Of a stretch of 64,000 bases of DNA, positions 25,730 through 33,428 are shown one piece after another. Origin of the DNA: Geodermatophilus amargosae (GTDB lineage: Bacteria; Actinomycetota; Actinomycetes; Mycobacteriales; Geodermatophilaceae); NCBI RefSeq assembly GCF_900116515.1, contig NZ_FPBA01000003.1:186001-250000 (forward strand), read 5' to 3'. A program made the position numbers and the translations under genes. The notes below the pieces were generated by a model, which worked only from the letters and a program-made list of their open reading frames with translations, made no database searches and had not been told where the DNA came from. Within the stretch, counting starts at the first letter, position 1. Every line of letters begins with the position of its first letter.

Positions 25730-26224
25730 GTGACCGAGGACGACGAGCAGATGGTCCTGCTGCGGTTCGTGGAGCGCTTCGCGCTCGTGCTGCGGGAGGC
25801 CGGCATGCCGCCCATGCCGGCGCGGGTGCTGGCCTTCGCGCTGGCCGACGACGCCGACCGTTACACAGCCGGGGACCTCGCGCGGGGGCTCGACGTCAGC
25901 CCTGCCGCCATCTCCGGGGCGGTGCGGATGCTCGTCTCGCTGCGGCTGCTGAGCCGCGAGCGCGAACCCGGCACCCGCAGCGACCTCTACGTGCTGGACG
26001 ACCGGGACCTGTGGTCGCGCTTCATGGCCACGGAGCTGGAGACGCTGCAGCGCTTCGAGGAGGCCGCGGCGAGCGGCGTCGAGGTGCTCGGTGCACACCG
26101 GCCCGGCGGGCGCCGCCTCGCCGAGACCCGGGACTTCCTCGCCTTCCTCCGCGCGGAGATGGCCGCCGCCCTGGCGCGCTGGCCCGCGGAGCGGGACCGG
26201 CGGGCGGCCGCCCGGGAGGACTGA
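25730..26224 (+). CDS. MarR/GbsR-type winged-helix regulator
   Basis: A 164-residue regulator. [50 protein letters not shown], of which [14 protein letters not shown] is the recognition helix, is a clear MarR-like DNA-binding domain; the C-terminal half is helical and probably dimerises. GTG 25730 follows GGAGG with 5-nt spacing; ATG 25715 is in frame but has no such site. It is divergent from the ABC exporter and is its likely repressor. Confidence 0.85.
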   Translation: MTEDDEQMVLLRFVERFALVLREAGMPPMPARVLAFALADDADRYTAGDLARGLDVSPAAISGAVRMLVSLRLLSREREPGTRSDLYVLDDRDLWSRFMATELETLQRFEEAAASGVEVLGAHRPGGRRLAETRDFLAFLRAEMAAALARWPAERDRRAAARED

Positions 26225-26267
26225 GCTCCTCCTCCGGGGCGACCGGCCCGCCGGGCCCGGCCGGCGA

Positions 26268-27728
26268 TCAGAAGGGATACGCCGGGAGGTCGCCGCGCAC
26301 GGTGACCCACTGCGTCTCGGTGAACGCCTCGATGTTGGCCTGCGGCCCGCCGTGCCGGGAGCCGGTGCCCGAGGCGCCGACGCCGCCGAAGGGCGCCACC
26401 GCCTCGTCGTTGACCGTCTGGTCGTTGACGTGCACCAGGCCGCTCGGGATCCGCTCGGCCAGCTCGAGGCCGGCGTAGACGTCGCGGGTGAGGATGCCGA
26501 GGCTCAGGCCGTACTCGGTGCCGGAGGCGAGCGCGGCGACCTCGTCGAGGCTGGAGAACGGCGTCACCGGCGCCACCGGGCCGAAGATCTCCTCCTGGTA
26601 GGCCGGGTGGTCGACGGCGACGCCGCCGAGCACGGTCGGCCGGTAGAACAGCCCCTCGTAGGTGCCGCCGGTGCGGACCGTGGCGCCCTTGTCGACGCTG
26701 GCGGTGACCAGCCCGTGCACCCGGTCGCGCTGGCCGGCGTCGATGAGCGGGCCGAGCGCCACCTGCTCGCGGAACGGGTCGCCGACCGGCAGCTTCTCCA
26801 CCTTCTCGGTCAGCACCGCCGTGTACTCCTCGGCGATCGACTCGTGCACCAGGTGGCGGCTGGTGGCCATGCAGATCTGGCCCTGGTGGGCGAACGTGCC
26901 CCAGGCGCCCACGCTGGCCGCGGCCGTCACGTCGACGTCGGGCAGCACGATGAGCGCGGAGTTGCCGCCGAGCTCCAGGTGCGCCCGCTTGAGGTGCTGC
27001 CCGGCCAGGGCGCCCACGATCCGGCCGGCCCGCGTGGAGCCGGTGAAGGCGATGACCCGCACCTGCGGTGCGGTGACCAGCGCCTCGCCGACGTCGGCGC
27101 CGCCGGGCAGCACCTGGAACACGCCGGCCGGCAGCCCGGCCTCCTCGAAGACGCGCGCGAACACCGCACCGCCGGAGATCGCGGTGCGCGGGTCGGGCTT
27201 GAGGACGACGGCGTTGCCCAGCGCCAGCGCCGGCGCGATGGCGCGGATGGCCAGGATGGTGGGCACGTTGAACGGCGCGATGACGCCGACGACGCCGGCC
27301 GGCACGCGCCGGGCGAAGCTCAGCCGAGGCGCCCCGGTGCGCAGCAGCTCGCCGTACGGGTGGCTGGGCAGCGCCGAGGCCTCGTAGCACTCCTGGGCGC
27401 TGGTGTGGACCTGGAAGTCGCCGAAGGGCTGGATCGCTCCGGACTCCCGCGCCAGCCAGCCCTTGATCTCGTCGGCGTTGTCCTCGAGCACCTGCCCGGC
27501 CCGGCGCAGCACGCGGGCGCGCTCCTCGAACGGCGCCGCGGCCCACGCGCGCTGCGCCTCCGCCGCCCGCTCGGCGGCCGCCTGCACGTCGTCCGGGGTC
27601 GCCTTCCCCACTGGGGCGATGACGTCACCGGTGGCCGGCTCCACCGCGTCGTAGGTGCCGCCGGACCCCTCGGTCCAGCTGCCGGTCCAGACCCTGCCCT
27701 GCCACGCGCCGTCGTCCAGGAGTGCCAC
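26268..27728 (-). CDS. Aldehyde dehydrogenase, benzaldehyde/vanillin type
   Basis: A 486-residue NAD(P)-dependent dehydrogenase. Glu252 (LELGGNS) and nucleophile Cys286 (GQICMATSR) are in place, as are PFNVPT and FTGSTRAGR of the coenzyme domain. GQICMATSR rather than GQxCxxxxR of fatty-aldehyde enzymes, and the FARRVPAGVVGVIAPFNVP region, fit the benzaldehyde/vanillin dehydrogenase subgroup. That would feed aromatic acids toward the pca/pob genes 2-13 kb away. GTG 27728 is preceded by AGGGA. It is convergent with the MarR-type gene. Confidence 0.85.
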   Translation of the reverse strand: MALLDDGAWQGRVWTGSWTEGSGGTYDAVEPATGDVIAPVGKATPDDVQAAAERAAEAQRAWAAAPFEERARVLRRAGQVLEDNADEIKGWLARESGAIQPFGDFQVHTSAQECYEASALPSHPYGELLRTGAPRLSFARRVPAGVVGVIAPFNVPTILAIRAIAPALALGNAVVLKPDPRTAISGGAVFARVFEEAGLPAGVFQVLPGGADVGEALVTAPQVRVIAFTGSTRAGRIVGALAGQHLKRAHLELGGNSALIVLPDVDVTAAASVGAWGTFAHQGQICMATSRHLVHESIAEEYTAVLTEKVEKLPVGDPFREQVALGPLIDAGQRDRVHGLVTASVDKGATVRTGGTYEGLFYRPTVLGGVAVDHPAYQEEIFGPVAPVTPFSSLDEVAALASGTEYGLSLGILTRDVYAGLELAERIPSGLVHVNDQTVNDEAVAPFGGVGASGTGSRHGGPQANIEAFTETQWVTVRGDLPAYPF

Positions 27729-27882
27729 GTCGTCCCTCTCGTCGGAGTCCCTGTGGCGATCCTCGTCCAGGCCGCGTCCCGGCGCCGCGCCAGGGGTCGT
27801 CCGGATCCGTGGACAGGGAGCTGACCTGCGGACACGGGTCGCGGGAGCACGTCTGCGGCGGTGGACCTCATACGTGTGTTTC

Positions 27883-29085
27883 GGGTGATCTGGTCGGCGG
27901 TGACGTCCTCGACGACGTCGCCGTGCTGGTCGCCGAGGGCGACCGGATCGACGCCGCCCTCGCTCACCGGTGCGTGCCGCGGAACTGGCACGAGCGCCGG
28001 AGCGCGACGGGCCGGAGTCGACGGCGTCGGGGGTGCGCGACCACCGCCGCCTGTGGGCCGCCGGGGCCTCGCGGCTCCTGCGGAACGGGCGGGCGCTGGA
28101 GCACCTGCCGGCGCTCGGTCAGGCACACGACGCCGGTCTCGTCACGGCCGGGCAGGTGGCCGAGGCGGCGCGAGCGGTGACGCCGGAACGACTGGCCGCT
28201 GCGGCGGCGGCCGGCGTGGACCTCGCGGTGATCGACGCGGTGTTCACCGGGGTCGCCGTCGAGCAGCCGCACGCCGACCTGGCACAGGTCGTACAGCGCT
28301 ACCTCGACGACCTCGACCCCGACGGCCCCGACCCCGACGGCCCCGAACCCGACGGTCCCGAACCCGACCCACCGAACAGCGGTCGCTGACCCTGGCGAGG
28401 CACGCCGACGGCAGCCTGTCGATCCGCGGCGTTCCCGACCCCGTCGGTGGCGAGGAGTTCGCCGTTGCGCTCGAGTCCTCCACCCAGGTCGACCGCCCAG
28501 CCGGCGATGAGCGCACCCGCGCCCAGCGCCTCGGCGACGCCCTCGTGCAGTCGTGCGACGACGACCTCGCCGCCGGCGACCTGCTGACGATGCGGACGGT
28601 CGAGCCACACGTCGCTGCGCGCATCGACCTCGACGACCTCGCCGACCCCGCCACCGGCAGGAGCGCCGCCACCCTCGGATCCGGTGCGGTCATCTCCGCG
28701 GCGAAGGCCCGCCGGCCGGCCTGCGACGGCACCGTCTCCCGCGTCGTGTTCGGCCCCGACGGCGTACCCCTCGACCTCGGCCGGGAGCACCGCCTCGCCG
28801 ACCACCACCTCCGCCACGCCGTCGAACTCCGCGACGGCGGATGTGTGTTCACCGGGTGCTCCGCCCCGACCTGGTGGGCCGACGTCCACCACCTCGTGCA
28901 CTGGATCGACGGCGGCGAGACCTCACTCGACAACTCGGCCCTGCTCGGCGAACGGCACCACACCAAGGTGCACCACGGCTTCCGCGTCGAACGACGACCG
29001 GACCTCCGGACGACCGGTGGCACACCTACGGCCCGACGGCTCCGAGATCGCCACCCCGGCACCGCTGCTGGCCCCGGTCGCCTGA
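27883..29085 (+). pseudogene. Frameshifted DUF222-HNH endonuclease gene
   Basis: Pieces of one DUF222-HNH (13E12-type) protein lie in successive frames: DDVAVLVAEGDRIDAALA, then RAAELARAPERDG... to a PDGPE repeat tract, then EQRSLTLARHADG... through the HNH core (GGCVFTGC, WWADVHHLVHWIDGG, HHTKVHH), then DDRWHTY and RPDGSEI. Changes of frame fall near 27967, 28369 (a GACCCACC run that needs one more base), 29005 and 29030. At least four frameshifts make sequencing error an unlikely sole cause. No start codon in frame with the first piece was found. These genes are present in many copies in related actinobacteria, with unclear function. Confidence 0.8.
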
Positions 29086-29205
29086 ACAGCGTGGGCAGTC
29101 GAGTGGCCACGGTCCGGAGACGACGCGCCGTGTCGACCGGCCGGCGCCGCGGCACACGAGGGATCGGTCCGGGATGTGCGCGGCGGACACCTAGCGTCCT
29201 GCGGC

Positions 29206-29397
29206 ATGGGAGACGGGGACACGTACTGGGACGGTGTGCGACGTCGGCTCGTGTTCGCCGTCCTCGTCGGCCTGGGTGCCGCTGCACTCCTCTACTGGCT
29301 CGAGGACGACGTGACCGCGACGGTCCTCGTGGGCCTCGTGACCTCGCTCAGCGTCGCGCTGGTGCCCAGTCCCCGGGAGCCCGCCCAGCCGGTGTGA
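29206..29397 (+). CDS. Small two-TM membrane protein, unknown function
   Basis: A 63-residue protein with two hydrophobic segments (about residues 15-31 and 36-54) separated by ...YWLEDDVTA. I do not recognise a family. ATG 29206 lies 8 nt after TAGCGT (29192-29197) with no Shine-Dalgarno site, which fits a leaderless mRNA and supports the ORF being real. It sits between the degraded DUF222 gene and the convergent pcaC, with 7 bp to the pcaC stop. Confidence 0.5.
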   Translation: MGDGDTYWDGVRRRLVFAVLVGLGAAALLYWLEDDVTATVLVGLVTSLSVALVPSPREPAQPV

Positions 29398-29404
29398 CCC
29401 CGGC

Positions 29405-29803
29405 TCAGCCGGCGCGCAGCTCCTCGAGGATCGGCCCGGCCACCTTGAACGCGTGGTTGGCGGCCGGCACCCCCGCGTAGACGGCGGCGTGCTGGATCAC
29501 CTCACCGATCTCCGCGTCGCTCAGGCCGTTGCGCACGGCGGCGCGCACGTGCAGCGCGAACTCGTCCCAGTGCCGCAGCGCGATGCAGATCGACAGCGTG
29601 GCGATGCTCCGTTCCCGCCGCTCGAGGCCGGGCCGCTGCCAGACGTCGCCCCACGCCACGCGGGTGATGAAGTCCTGGAACCCCGCGGTGAACGGCGTCG
29701 TGTTCGCCACCGCCCGGTCCACCCACGCGTCGCCCAGCACCTCGCGGCGGGTCCGCATGCCCGCCTCGCGGCGCCCGTCGTCGGAGGTCAGCTCCTCGCT
29801 CAC
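29405..29803 (-). CDS. pcaC: 4-carboxymuconolactone decarboxylase PcaC
   Basis: A 132-residue CMD-family protein. GDAWVDRAVANTTPFTAGFQ, where VDRA..F..F is typical, and ALRHWDEFALHVRAAVRNG with the conserved His residues match PcaC; VIQHAAVYAGVPAAN is the third helix motif. It decarboxylates gamma-carboxymuconolactone to beta-ketoadipate enol-lactone. GTG 29803 overlaps the stop of pcaD by 4 nt. It is the last gene of pcaHGBDC. Confidence 0.92.
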   Translation of the reverse strand: MSEELTSDDGRREAGMRTRREVLGDAWVDRAVANTTPFTAGFQDFITRVAWGDVWQRPGLERRERSIATLSICIALRHWDEFALHVRAAVRNGLSDAEIGEVIQHAAVYAGVPAANHAFKVAGPILEELRAG

Positions 29804-30579
29804 GCGTGGCTCCCCGCGGCGTCGAGGTGGGCCAGCAGCGCCCCGGTGACCTCCAGCGGTCGCTCCAGGTTGGGCAGGTGCGCGCCCGGGCTGATCGACA
29901 CCAGCGTCGCCCCCGGGATCCCGTCGGCGATCAGCTGCTGGTGCGGCGGCGGCAGCGCGGGGTCCTCGGCCCCCGAGACCACCAGCGTCCGCGCGGAGAT
30001 CCGTGCCAGGTCCTCACGTGCGTCGAAGTGCCCCACCGCCTCGCAGCAGGACGCGTACCCCTCGTCGTCGGCGCCGGCGATCATCGCCTCCAGGCGGGCC
30101 ACGAGGTCCGGGTGCCCCGCCGCGTATGCCGGCGTCAGCCACCGGCTCACGATCGTCGGCGCCAGCGGCGCGGTCCCGCCCGAGCGAGCCTGCACCGCCC
30201 GGTCGAGGAACCCCTGCGGGTCGGGCTTCGCCGAGGTGGCCAGCAGCACCAGGCGGTCCACCCGCGAGGGCTCGCGCGCGGCCAGCCGCATCGCCGTCAT
30301 CCCGCCCAGCGACAGCCCGGCCACGTGCGCCGTCCGCGCGCCGAGTCGGTCGAGCAGCGCGACGACGTCGTCGACGAGGTCGTCCACCGTGTACGGCCCG
30401 GCCGGTGCCGGCGACTCCCCGTGCCCGCGGGTGTCGTAGGTGACCACCCGGTAGCGCTCGGCGAGGGCCGGCACCTGCGGGTCCCACATCCCGCGGGTGG
30501 CCCCCAGCGAGTTGGACAGGAGGACGACCGGCGCGTCGGCCGGCCCGTCCTCGGTGTAGCTGACCTCGACCGCGCTCAC
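29800..30579 (-). CDS. pcaD: 3-oxoadipate enol-lactonase PcaD
   Basis: A 259-residue alpha/beta hydrolase. The nucleophile is Ser90 in GLSLGG, and YDTRGHGES and GAEDPALPPPHQQ (with the acid) plus a C-terminal GAHLPNLE supplying His complete the triad. It hydrolyses beta-ketoadipate enol-lactone to beta-ketoadipate. It is a separate gene here, not the PcaL fusion with PcaC found in some actinobacteria, although the two genes overlap by 4 nt. GTG 30579 also overlaps the pcaB stop. Confidence 0.92.
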   Translation of the reverse strand: MSAVEVSYTEDGPADAPVVLLSNSLGATRGMWDPQVPALAERYRVVTYDTRGHGESPAPAGPYTVDDLVDDVVALLDRLGARTAHVAGLSLGGMTAMRLAAREPSRVDRLVLLATSAKPDPQGFLDRAVQARSGGTAPLAPTIVSRWLTPAYAAGHPDLVARLEAMIAGADDEGYASCCEAVGHFDAREDLARISARTLVVSGAEDPALPPPHQQLIADGIPGATLVSISPGAHLPNLERPLEVTGALLAHLDAAGSHA

Positions 30580-31904
30580 GGCGTCCCTTCCACCAGCTGC
30601 TCGTGCTCGGCCAGCGCCGCGTCCACCTGCGCGCCGGCCTCCCCCGGGTCCGGGACGGCCGCGCCCAGTACCGCGGCGACGTCGACGTCGGTCCGGGTGG
30701 CGACCACCTCGGCCAGCGACCGGCCGGTGTCGCGTGCGTGCCGGGTCGCCTCCGCGGCCGCGTCGTGCGCCGCGCCCTGTCCGAGCGAGGGCGTCAGCGC
30801 CTCGGCCAGCGCCCCGGCGAGCGAACCCTCGCCCGCCGCGGCCACCGTGTCCGCCATCCGGCCCACGTCGGGCCGCAGTCCCCGCAGGCTCTCGGCCAGC
30901 CACGCCGCGGCCGAGCCCACCGTCGTCAGCAGGTCGGTCAGCGTGGGCCACTCGCTGTGCCACGCCCCGGCCGCCCGCTCGTGCTCCTGCTCCATGGCGC
31001 CCAGCAGCGTGGCCACCAGCCCCGGCGCCCGCCGGGCGCAGGCCCGCGCCGAGATCGCGGCGACCGGGTTGCGCTTGTGCGGCATCGCCGACGACCCGCC
31101 GCGGCCCTCGCCGACCTCGGCGGCCTCGGCCACCTCCGTCTGCGCCAGCAGCACCACGTCGACGGCGACGGTCGCCACCACGCCCGCCGCCGCGCCCAGC
31201 GCGCCGGCCAGGTCGGCCACCGGCAGCCGCACGGTGGACCAGGGGACGGCGGGCGCCACCAGCCCGAGGTCGGCGGCCAGCGCCTCGCGCACCGCCACCC
31301 CGGCGCCCGACGACGCCGCGAGCGTCCCCACCGCGCCGCCGTACTGCACCGGCAGGGAGGCGACCACCTCGGCCAGCCGCAGCCGCGCGCCGTCGAGACC
31401 CGCCAGCCAGGTCGCCGCCTTGAGCCCGAACGTCGTCGGCAACGCCTGCTGCATCAGCGTGCGGCCCATGACGAGGTCGTCGCGGTGCCTCCGCGCCAGC
31501 GCGGCGCAGACCTCGGCCGCCGCGGCGAGGTCGGCGTCGACCTCCGCCACCGCCTGCCGGGCCAGCAGCACCAGCGCGGTGTCGACGACGTCCTGGCTGG
31601 TGGCGCCCACGTGCACGGCGACGGCGTCGCGCTCCCCCACCGCGCCCTGCAGCGCCCGCACCAGCGGCGGCACCGGGTTGCCGGCGTCGGCGGCGCGGGC
31701 GACGACGGTCGCGAGGTCCAGCCCCGCGGGGTCGGCGCAGGCCGCCGTCACCGCGTCCGCCGCCGTCGCGGGCACCAGGCCCACCGTGGCTGCCGCGCGG
31801 GCCAGCGCCGCCTCGACCTCCAGCAGCGCGCGGAACCAGGCGTCGTCGGAGACGGCCGCCGCCGCACCGCCACGGGCGAAGGTGCCGGCGAACAGACCTG
31901 TCAC
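30576..31904 (-). CDS. pcaB: 3-carboxy-cis,cis-muconate cycloisomerase PcaB
   Basis: A 442-residue member of the fumarase/aspartase superfamily. GSSAMPHKRNP at 270-280 is the superfamily signature, HVGATSQDVVDTA at about 98-110 the second conserved region and GRTLMQQALPTTFGLK the third. It converts 3-carboxymuconate to gamma-carboxymuconolactone. GTG 31904 has AGGAAGGA upstream, so ribosomes can load here independently even though the rest of the operon is coupled; the gap to pcaG is 50 bp. Confidence 0.95.
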   Translation of the reverse strand: MTGLFAGTFARGGAAAAVSDDAWFRALLEVEAALARAAATVGLVPATAADAVTAACADPAGLDLATVVARAADAGNPVPPLVRALQGAVGERDAVAVHVGATSQDVVDTALVLLARQAVAEVDADLAAAAEVCAALARRHRDDLVMGRTLMQQALPTTFGLKAATWLAGLDGARLRLAEVVASLPVQYGGAVGTLAASSGAGVAVREALAADLGLVAPAVPWSTVRLPVADLAGALGAAAGVVATVAVDVVLLAQTEVAEAAEVGEGRGGSSAMPHKRNPVAAISARACARRAPGLVATLLGAMEQEHERAAGAWHSEWPTLTDLLTTVGSAAAWLAESLRGLRPDVGRMADTVAAAGEGSLAGALAEALTPSLGQGAAHDAAAEATRHARDTGRSLAEVVATRTDVDVAAVLGAAVPDPGEAGAQVDAALAEHEQLVEGTP

Positions 31905-31954
31905 GTCGTCCTTCCTACCGGCGGGCGCGGGTGCACGCTCGGACGGCGGTGCAC

Positions 31955-32605
31955 TCAGACGGCGAAGAAGACCGTCTCGCGGTCCCCCTGCAGGTACACG
32001 TCGAAGCGGTAGCCGTCGTCGGTGGGCGTGGCCAGCAGCGTCTCCCGGCGGTCCTCCGGCAGGCCCTGCAGGACGACGTCCTCGGCGTTGGCCTCGGCCT
32101 CGTCGGCGAAGTAGATCCGGGTGACGACGCGGTCGAGCAGGCCGCGGGCGAAGACGGAGACGTCGACGTGCGGCGCCTGCAGGCCGCCCTCGCCGTCGGG
32201 CACCCGGCCCGGCTTGAGGGTGAACACCTCGAACTCGCCGCTGAGCGTCTGGGCGCGGGCGTACCCGCGGAAGCCGGGGTGGGTCGACGCGCCGCGCGGG
32301 TCCTCGGGCGAGGCGAAGCCGCCGTCCGGGTCGGCCTGCCAGGTCTCGACCATCGCGTCGGGGACGACGTCGCCGTTGCCGTCGAACACCCGGCCGCGGA
32401 TCCAGATGCCGCCGGGGGTGCCCTCGGCCGCGGCGTAGACGCCGTCGGGCCAGGTCAGGCCGATGGCCAGGTACGGCCCGACGGTCGCGCTGGGGGTGGT
32501 GCCCAGCCGCAGCGGCCCGGTGAGGAAGCCGGTACCGCGCTGCCCGGAGCGGGGCTGGAAGGGGGCGGCCGGGTCCGGCGGCACCTCGAGGGGGTTGACG
32601 GTCAT
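31955..32605 (-). CDS. pcaG: Protocatechuate 3,4-dioxygenase alpha subunit PcaG
   Basis: A 216-residue intradiol-dioxygenase-fold subunit. GPLRLGTTPSATVGPYLAIGL and GRVFDGNGDVVPDAMVETWQADPDG are the family strands; APHVDVSVFARGLLDRVVTRIYF is the alpha-subunit version of the metal loop, lacking the iron ligands, as expected. It assembles with PcaH to open protocatechuate to 3-carboxy-cis,cis-muconate. The ATG shares one base with the pcaH stop (TGATG). Confidence 0.95.
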   Translation of the reverse strand: MTVNPLEVPPDPAAPFQPRSGQRGTGFLTGPLRLGTTPSATVGPYLAIGLTWPDGVYAAAEGTPGGIWIRGRVFDGNGDVVPDAMVETWQADPDGGFASPEDPRGASTHPGFRGYARAQTLSGEFEVFTLKPGRVPDGEGGLQAPHVDVSVFARGLLDRVVTRIYFADEAEANAEDVVLQGLPEDRRETLLATPTDDGYRFDVYLQGDRETVFFAV

Positions 32606-33360
32606 CAGGCCACGTCTCCGTCGTCCTCGGTCTCGAAGGGGGTCTGGTCCGTGCCGCGCAGCACGATGTCCCACTCGAACGCGAGCGCCCAGTTGTCCTG
32701 GGTCCGGTCGAGGGAGTACCGGCTGACCGCCCGGTAGCGGGCGGCGGGCGGGATGGCGTTGTAGATCGGGTCCTGGCCGAACAGCGGGTCGTCCGGGAAG
32801 TACATCTGGGTGACCAGGCGCTGGGTGAAGGCCCGGCCGAACAGGCTGAAGTGGATGTGCGCCGGCCGCCACGCGTTGTGGTGGTTGCCCCACGGGTACG
32901 CGCCGGGCTTGATCGTCATGAACTCGTAGCGGCCCAGGCTGTCGGTGACCACCCGGCCCAGCCCGTCGAAGTGTGGGTCCAGCGGCGCCGGCCAGTTGTC
33001 CACCACGTGCCGGTAGCGGCCCGAGGCGTTGGCCTGCCACACCTCGACCAGCGCGCCCGGCACGGCGCGGCCGTCGCTGTCGAGGACCCGCCCGTACACG
33101 AGGATCCGCTGGCCGATCGCCTCGCCGCCGTTGCGCCACGTGAGGTCGGCGTCGGTGGGCAGCACCCGGTCCTCGCCGAGCACCGGGCCGGTGACCTCGG
33201 TGAGCCGGTGCGGCAGGTCGACCGGCGTCCGCAGCGGTGCGCGCAGCCCGGTGCTGCGGTAGTCCGGGAACGCGACCGGCGTCCGGGCGGCGGCCTCCTC
33301 GCGGACGTAGCGCGGCAGGTGCAGACCCGGCGGGGGCGCCGTCGGTGTGGTCCCGGTCAT
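32605..33360 (-). CDS. pcaH: Protocatechuate 3,4-dioxygenase beta subunit PcaH
   Basis: A 251-residue catalytic subunit. Tyr116 (GRYRHV), Tyr155 (GAYPWGNH), His168 and His170 (AHIH) have exactly the spacing (39, 13, 2) of the Fe(III) ligands in the Pseudomonas enzyme. It is the first gene of pcaHGBDC. No Shine-Dalgarno site is seen; TAGGTT ends 6 nt before the ATG, so the operon probably starts with a leaderless mRNA. Confidence 0.96.
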   Translation of the reverse strand: MTGTTPTAPPPGLHLPRYVREEAAARTPVAFPDYRSTGLRAPLRTPVDLPHRLTEVTGPVLGEDRVLPTDADLTWRNGGEAIGQRILVYGRVLDSDGRAVPGALVEVWQANASGRYRHVVDNWPAPLDPHFDGLGRVVTDSLGRYEFMTIKPGAYPWGNHHNAWRPAHIHFSLFGRAFTQRLVTQMYFPDDPLFGQDPIYNAIPPAARYRAVSRYSLDRTQDNWALAFEWDIVLRGTDQTPFETEDDGDVA

Positions 33361-33366
33361 ACCGGG

Positions 33367-33413
33367 AACCTACGGCCGCCCGGCGACGCGCCCCAAGCCA
33401 GTGGTCCCGCTGG
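33367..33413 (-). promoter_or_regulatory. pca operon promoter with upstream palindrome
   Basis: On the minus strand TTGGGG (33396-33391) and TAGGTT (33372-33367) are 18 nt apart, and the -10 ends 6 nt before the pcaH ATG. Just upstream of the -35, CCAGTGGTCCCGCTGG (33398-33413) is an imperfect palindrome (6 of 8 pairs) that could bind a regulator, for example the IclR protein encoded at 38817. Confidence 0.45.
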
Positions 33414-33428
33414 ACGGAAGGACGCCGG

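Noticed and set aside
28314..28366. Independent tandem repeat of 15-bp GACGGCCCCGACCCC-type units
   Set aside because: It encodes a PDGPD/PDGPE linker typical of DUF222-HNH proteins and is part of the pseudogene.
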